In this document: positions 4,486 through 7,901 of the stretch, in pieces | Layout: each line of letters opens with the position of its first letter | Numbering within the stretch: position 1 is the stretch's first letter | Assembly: GCA_035529735.1 (NCBI GenBank) | Contig: DATKWE010000078.1 | Location: forward strand, 1-7,901 | Origin: JAAXQD01 sp035529735 | GTDB taxonomy: Bacteria; Desulfobacterota; Desulfobacteria; Desulfobacterales; UBA11574 | Reading direction: 5' to 3' | DNA: 7,901 bases | Made by a program: the position numbers and the translations under genes | The notes under the pieces: model-generated | Told to the model about the DNA's origin: nothing | The model's input: the letters and a program-made list of their open reading frames with translations, nothing else | The model's database searches: none

Positions 4486-5310
4486 ATGAGTCTGTTAACC
4501 GTAGATCAAGAAAAATGTAAACGCGACGGTATTTGTGCTGAAATTTGCCCTGTGGGAATTATCGAATTTAAAGACAAAGATGATTTCCCCACCCTTGTCG
4601 ATGGCGGAGATAAACTGTGTATCAGCTGCGGACATTGTGTGGCTGTTTGTCCACACGGCGCCATGTCTCACGCAATTTTGAAACCGGAAGAGTGCCTATC
4701 CGTTAAAGAGGACTGGTTATTTGGCCCAGAACAAGTCGAGCACTTTTTACGCTATCGAAGGTCTATACGGAATTACAAAAATAAACAGGTTGAACAAGAG
4801 GTTCTGACAAAGTTAATTAATGTCGCACGATTTGCCCCCTCCGGACATAACCGCCAACCTGTCAAATGGCTGGTTATAAATGAACGGGATGAGGTCCAAC
4901 GAATGGTCAGATTCGTTATTGATTGGATGCGCCACGTAATTAAAGAAAATTCTCCCCTCGTTGCAGCTATGCACCTGAATCGAGTGGTCTCTTTTTGGGA
5001 AGAGGGAAATGACCCCATATGCAGAAATGCACCACATGTTATCGTTACCCATGCCCATCAAGATGATGGAACGGCTCCAGCTGCTTGCACTATTGCTCTA
5101 ACATACTTAGAGCTGGCTGCTTCGTCTTTTGACCTTGGGGCATGTTGGGCGGGTTACTTTAATGCAGCAGCAACTTTCTGGCCGCCAATGCAAAAAGAAT
5201 TGGGGCTCCCTGAAGGAAATGTTAGCTTCGGATCAATGATGGTGGGTTATCCGAAATTTAAATATCAAAGAATGCCGCTCAGAAATGATGCCGAGATAAT
5301 GTGGCGTTAA
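4486..5310 (+). CDS. Ferredoxin-nitroreductase fusion protein (2x[4Fe-4S] type, FMN)
   Basis: The 274-residue protein has an N-terminal bacterial ferredoxin domain (1-60) joined to a nitroreductase domain (about 85-265). Cluster site 2 is canonical: C45-x2-C48-x2-C51-x3-C55-P. Site 1 has C11, C17 and C21-P but aspartate D14 where the second cysteine is usual, as in Asp-ligated ferredoxins that hold [3Fe-4S] or a labile [4Fe-4S]. The flavin domain shows RRSIRNY (91-97) and FAPSGHNRQP (about 115-124), which contact FMN phosphate and isoalloxazine, plus VGYP near the end. Electrons would pass from a ferredoxin-level donor through the clusters to FMN; the physiological acceptor (nitroaromatic, quinone or enoyl substrate) is unknown. 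Cytosolic. AGAGGAG (4472-4478) precedes the ATG. Upstream is about 280 bp of AT-rich spacer with a perfect ATTTCA/TGAAAT dyad (4350-4364). Its last 66 bases are repeated at 6861-6926. Confidence 0.93.
   Translation: MSLLTVDQEKCKRDGICAEICPVGIIEFKDKDDFPTLVDGGDKLCISCGHCVAVCPHGAMSHAILKPEECLSVKEDWLFGPEQVEHFLRYRRSIRNYKNKQVEQEVLTKLINVARFAPSGHNRQPVKWLVINERDEVQRMVRFVIDWMRHVIKENSPLVAAMHLNRVVSFWEEGNDPICRNAPHVIVTHAHQDDGTAPAACTIALTYLELAASSFDLGACWAGYFNAAATFWPPMQKELGLPEGNVSFGSMMVGYPKFKYQRMPLRNDAEIMWR
5245..5310 (+). repeat. 66-bp direct repeat, copy 1 (3' end of the nitroreductase gene)
   Basis: These bases recur at 6861-6926 with one difference (A at 5272, C at 6888; Met versus Leu codon). Identity stops abruptly at both ends: upstream 5244/6860 and downstream 5311/6927 sequences are unrelated. 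The two copies bracket 1550 bases containing dinB. Confidence 0.95.
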
Positions 5311-5358
5311 GACTTGAGCTTTCTGAGTTAAACGTTCGAATAATTTGCATCTAACCTA

Positions 5359-5603
5359 ATGCTATCGAATATGAATGAAATCCAATACGAATTCAAGATA
5401 GAAAAAAAGTCCAAAACTTAAATCTCGAAGAGATCGTCCGTTTGACAGCGATTATTCCCCGGCCGCTTACGGTGAGTCCAAAAAAGGATAGCCAGTGGTT
5501 AAAATGGAAGGTCGAATGGATATTTCACAAAATGAAACTTTATAAGTATATTGATAAGGAATTAATTGAGAAGAACTCGCTTTATATAAGCAGATGGAGC
5601 TAA
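5359..5603 (+). pseudogene. Unidentified short gene or remnant, joined by a -1 shift at A AAA AAG
   Basis: One frame opens at ATG 5359 (or 5371), reads MNEIQYEFKIEKKSKT and stops at 5419-5421. The -1 frame is open from 5379 to TAA 5601-5603 and is protein-like (LEEIVRLTAIIPRPLTVSP, later WLKWKVEWIFHKMKLYKYI) but has no start of its own. The heptamer A AAA AAG (5403-5409) sits in the correct phase to move a ribosome from the first frame to the second, giving a product of about 78-82 residues. Either this is a gene with programmed -1 frameshifting, or, more simply, a decayed gene with an indel in the A7 run. No ribosome site precedes either ATG. I do not recognise the protein. Confidence 0.35.
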
Positions 5604-5650
5604 AAGATCGAATTGTGTAACGCTTTCAAGCTAACTGCAAAATTTGGAAT

Positions 5651-6832
5651 CTAATCGTTTAAAAGCGTGCCGGGGAGAACGCTTTCGTCACCAAATTTCT
5701 CATATAACGAATCTAAAACAGTGTTCAATCTCTGACGTTTTTGAGATGACGGGTCTTGATCAAAAAGAGAGAGTTGGGTTCCGATGCCCAAAAATTTTAG
5801 TCCCGACAAAGAGATCCCTAAAAGCCTGACTGGTTTTTTAGTCACCTCAACCTTTTTTAAAAGACGGCAAACGGTTGAATATATCTCCAAACCGTCATCA
5901 ATGGATTTAGGCAAAGTTGTTGACCGGGTGATCTGAACAAAATCAAAATATTTGACCTTCAATGTGACGGTTTTTCCTTTTAGGCCTTTATGCCGCATCC
6001 GTCGAGCCACTTTATTCCCCAAAGCAAGGAGCTCTTTTTGAGCCACATCCAAAGATATGATGTCTTGTGAAAAAGTCTGTTCATGACCGATAGACTTCAC
6101 ATCATGTTCCGGTATCACATCTCGTTCATCTACTCCCATGGCTAACAGATGTATTTTGACACCATGTTTTCCAAATTTTTTCTCTAAAACCTTTACTGGC
6201 GTTTGTCTCAAATCCCTAAAAGTGTGGATATTGAGGCGACTTAAGAGTAGCTGTGTCACTTTTCCAATCCCCCACATTTTTTTGACGGGGAGCGGATCTA
6301 AGAAATTTCTAACATCGTTGAGAGGTACAATTGTTAAGCCATCGGGTTTGTCAATATCAGAGGCAATCTTTGCCACAAATTTAGAAGGAGCAACACCGGC
6401 TGAAACTGTTAAGCCTGTCTCTATTAAAATAGTTTGCTTGATCATTTTCGCGATATTCTCGGGGCGACCAAAAAGACGTATGGAACCTGTTACATCCAGA
6501 AATGCTTCATCAATAGATAGGGGTTCAACTAATGGTGTGAAACGATGAAATATTTCAAATACTTGTTTAGAAATTTCTTGATACCTTGACATTCTGACAG
6601 GCAGAAAATTCCCATCAGGACAAAGGCGTCTTGCCTTAGCTATAGGTTGGGCAGAATGAATACCGAATTTTCGAGCTTCATATGAGGCCGATGATACCAC
6701 ACCTCTTTCCTTACTACCTCCCACTATAACCGGTTTCCCCTTTAAGGCAGGATTGTCCAGCACCTCAACCGAGGGATAAAAAGCATCCATGTCTAAATGA
6801 ATGATGTATTTTGACTGATCTTGCTTATCCAT
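5651..6832 (-). CDS. dinB: DNA polymerase IV (Y-family translesion polymerase)
   Basis: The 393-residue protein is a full-length DinB. The palm motif HLDMDAFYPSVE supplies metal ligands D14 and D16, with Y19 at the steric-gate position (Phe13 in E. coli Pol IV). SIDEAFLDVTG supplies D108 and E109. VVSSASYEARKFGI is the conserved finger segment. The thumb HhH region includes MWGIGKVT, and the little-finger domain follows. QLSLF (353-357) is a classic sliding-clamp binding motif, placed before a C-terminal helix ending FGDESVLPGTLL, as in many non-enteric DinBs. It copies past damaged bases with low fidelity after recruitment by the beta clamp. The start has a poor ribosome site (CAAGTTTTT before ATG). 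I saw no obvious LexA box, so SOS control is not shown. The gene lies between the two 66-bp repeat copies and is convergent with the nitroreductase gene. Confidence 0.96.
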   Translation of the reverse strand: MDKQDQSKYIIHLDMDAFYPSVEVLDNPALKGKPVIVGGSKERGVVSSASYEARKFGIHSAQPIAKARRLCPDGNFLPVRMSRYQEISKQVFEIFHRFTPLVEPLSIDEAFLDVTGSIRLFGRPENIAKMIKQTILIETGLTVSAGVAPSKFVAKIASDIDKPDGLTIVPLNDVRNFLDPLPVKKMWGIGKVTQLLLSRLNIHTFRDLRQTPVKVLEKKFGKHGVKIHLLAMGVDERDVIPEHDVKSIGHEQTFSQDIISLDVAQKELLALGNKVARRMRHKGLKGKTVTLKVKYFDFVQITRSTTLPKSIDDGLEIYSTVCRLLKKVEVTKKPVRLLGISLSGLKFLGIGTQLSLFDQDPSSQKRQRLNTVLDSLYEKFGDESVLPGTLLND

Positions 6833-6854
6833 AAAAACTTGTGATTGAGAAACA

Positions 6855-6884
6855 AATTTAGGTTATCCGAAATTTAAATATCAA
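6855..6884 (-). promoter_or_regulatory. Candidate dinB promoter inside the repeat boundary
   Basis: On the minus strand TTGATA (6884-6879) is followed after 18 bases by TAAATT (6860-6855). The -35 box lies within the 66-bp nitroreductase fragment and the -10 box just outside it, so the duplication junction would have created or donated this promoter. The -10 match is only 4 of 6. Confidence 0.3.
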
Positions 6885-6926
6885 AGACTGCCGCTCAGAA
6901 ATGATGCCGAGATAATGTGGCGTTAA
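6861..6926 (+). pseudogene. 3'-terminal fragment of a nitroreductase gene (repeat copy 2)
   Basis: The fragment encodes the last 21 residues plus stop of the ferredoxin-nitroreductase (GYPKFKYQRLPLRNDAEIMWR is split here as GYPKFKYQRL and PLRNDAEIMWR). It has no start and is closed upstream by TGA. It is 65/66 identical to 5245-5310 and in the same orientation. It is either a relic of a tandem paralogue truncated by insertion of the dinB segment, or a duplication made during that insertion. Confidence 0.85.
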
Positions 6927-7053
6927 AAATTGTTCCGACCTATACTTGAATTGACAGACTCTTTAAGCGGTGCAATACATCGCTTGACAGTTCAATCCTC
7001 AGAATTTGATATCACAACCCAGTGAAACGTTGTCAAAATGGCGGATACATAGC

Positions 7054-7159
7054 GAGACTGTCGAAAAAGTCTGATTTCTCCATTTTTGTGAAATTCGCAT
7101 ATAATAATATCAGGTGCTTAGAAGTCTACAAATTGCCTTTTTTGGTTTCCGACAGTCTC
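7054..7159. mobile_element. 106-bp MITE-like element with terminal inverted repeats
   Basis: GAGACTGTCGAAAA (7054-7067) and TTTCCGACAGTCTC (7146-7159) are inverted with 13 of 14 matches, the outer 10 being perfect. The short AT-rich interior has no coding capacity. AGC flanks both ends (7051-7053 and 7160-7162), compatible with a 3-bp target duplication. It lies 11 bases beyond the stop of the DUF4442 gene. A transposase-less miniature element moved by a full-length relative is the best reading; a long-range terminator hairpin for the minus-strand gene is the alternative. Confidence 0.5.
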
Positions 7160-7170
7160 AGCAGATATCT

Positions 7171-7617
7171 TTAATCGTCTTTTTTCCGGATATACAATGT
7201 TTTATTTACTCTGGCTACTTTTTCGCCAGCCTGATCCTTAATATCAACCGCAAACTCCGGAAAATATTTTTGTCCAGCAGTAGTGTTTGCAATTATTTTT
7301 TCGATTTGTTTTTCGTTGATGGCGAACTTAGCCGCTACTGTTCCCCGCCCTGGTTTAATAAAATCGATATGGGCAGCCTTGTCCCAAACGATGTATTCTT
7401 TTCCTAAAATTTGAATCAACATTAACATGAAAAAAGGATCTGTCATTGAATACAAAGAACCACCAAAATGGGTGTTAACAAAATTACGATTGTACCATCT
7501 CATTTTCATATGAACGATGATCTCTCTATAATCAGGAGAGACTTTCCTAACTATTATTCCCGTAGCCCAATAGGGAGGGTAAAAATTTAGCATTAGTTTA
7601 AAGAGGTTGTGATTCAT
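7171..7617 (-). CDS. DUF4442 family hotdog-fold protein, putative thioesterase
   Basis: The 148-residue protein matches my knowledge of the DUF4442 family, related to acyl-CoA thioesterases of the PaaI/hotdog class. It opens with the typical NFYPPYWATGI, then RWYNRNFVNTHFGGSLYSMTD (residues 40-60, given here in two parts: RWYNRNFVNT and HFGGSLYSMTD), the segment that packs as the central hotdog helix, followed by a basic strand region ending ARVNKTLYIRKKDD. Length is normal for a single hotdog domain and it is complete. No signal peptide is seen; a cytosolic acyl-CoA hydrolase or acyl-binding role is likely, with the substrate unknown. The ATG at 7617 is preceded by a weak GTGGAA ribosome site. 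A MITE-like element lies directly downstream. The gene is AT-rich like dinB and the nitroreductase gene. Confidence 0.88.
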   Translation of the reverse strand: MNHNLFKLMLNFYPPYWATGIIVRKVSPDYREIIVHMKMRWYNRNFVNTHFGGSLYSMTDPFFMLMLIQILGKEYIVWDKAAHIDFIKPGRGTVAAKFAINEKQIEKIIANTTAGQKYFPEFAVDIKDQAGEKVARVNKTLYIRKKDD

Positions 7618-7901
7618 TTTAATTCCACTACCCTATCATTAATAAAAACGTAAAAATTTGCGATATGATCAAAAAGCAGAAAAGAGGCGAGTTGTGATAT
7701 GTAATGGTGATCAAACAAAAACAGGGGTTCAGATTTCTGAGATCACTTGCCAGTATCGATACCATTCACAACAACAATTGATATACAGATATCATATGTT
7801 TCTGGTGTTAGGTTAAGTCCGTTTTGTGACAAATTAATTCTCAGATGAAAACTTTAACGCAACAACTTTATCTTGCTATTCTTTATTTCCGACGTCTATC
7901 C
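7618..7901. other. Spacer upstream of the DUF4442 gene, no gene seen
   Basis: All frames are broken by frequent stops and no partial gene enters from the right edge. Two dyads stand out: the palindrome GTATCGATAC (7753-7762) and TGATAT-ACAG-ATATCA (7789-7804), which has 6-bp perfect arms and an operator-like shape. They lie 135-190 bases upstream of the minus-strand DUF4442 start and might control it or a gene beyond the window. Confidence 0.45.

Noticed and set aside
6138..6548. 136-codon plus-strand frame inside dinB
   Set aside because: Antisense shadow of a full-length, motif-complete DinB.
6833..6860. LexA box upstream of dinB
   Set aside because: No palindromic SOS-box-like sequence was seen here; only a weak sigma70-like pair.

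Overview
The window looks like a low-density accessory stretch from a bacterium of the sulfate-reducing Desulfobacterota (old Deltaproteobacteria) type. This is inferred from gene content: a ferredoxin-fused nitroreductase, a DUF4442 hotdog protein, an orphan REC-domain regulator, and above all a rhodanese-like gene with an in-frame TGA that best reads as selenocysteine. No taxonomic marker is present. Base composition is uneven: the rhodanese gene and the alpha/beta hydrolase are visibly GC-richer, while the right-hand 4.5 kb (nitroreductase, dinB, DUF4442 gene and spacers) is AT-rich, which suggests a mosaic.

Layout, left to right. 1-446 is non-coding, with repeat arms and a terminator-like hairpin. 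447-848 (+) encodes a single-domain response regulator followed by a strong terminator (894-926). 928-1306 holds inverted repeats and promoter-like sequence. 1307-2002 (+) is the two-domain rhodanese interrupted by TGA at 1580-1582, with a SECIS-like hairpin 15 nt downstream (1598-1614). It converges, across a G11 tract and a terminator, on a minus-strand alpha/beta hydrolase (about 2133-2954). A 0.7 kb spacer with a TTAACACC motif cluster leads to a small lipoprotein with 11-residue repeats (3703-3954). 3960-4485 is a graveyard-like spacer with a 15-bp-arm hairpin, a tmRNA-3'-end-like sequence and a possible gene remnant. 4486-5310 (+) is a ferredoxin-nitroreductase. dinB (5651-6832, minus) follows, and just upstream of it lies a 66-bp copy of the 3' end of the nitroreductase gene (6861-6926). 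A 106-bp MITE-like element (7054-7159) abuts the 3' end of a minus-strand DUF4442 gene (7171-7617). 7618-7901 has no gene.

The genes do not form an operon. They are separated by long spacers and change strand several times, so each is probably its own transcription unit. No shared pathway is visible beyond a loose redox and stress theme (Cys/Sec rhodanese, flavin/FeS nitroreductase, translesion polymerase). The most notable item is the candidate selenoprotein: a naive annotation would split it into two hypothetical fragments or call it a pseudogene. The second most notable is the 66-bp duplication bracketing dinB, which suggests an insertion or recombination event.
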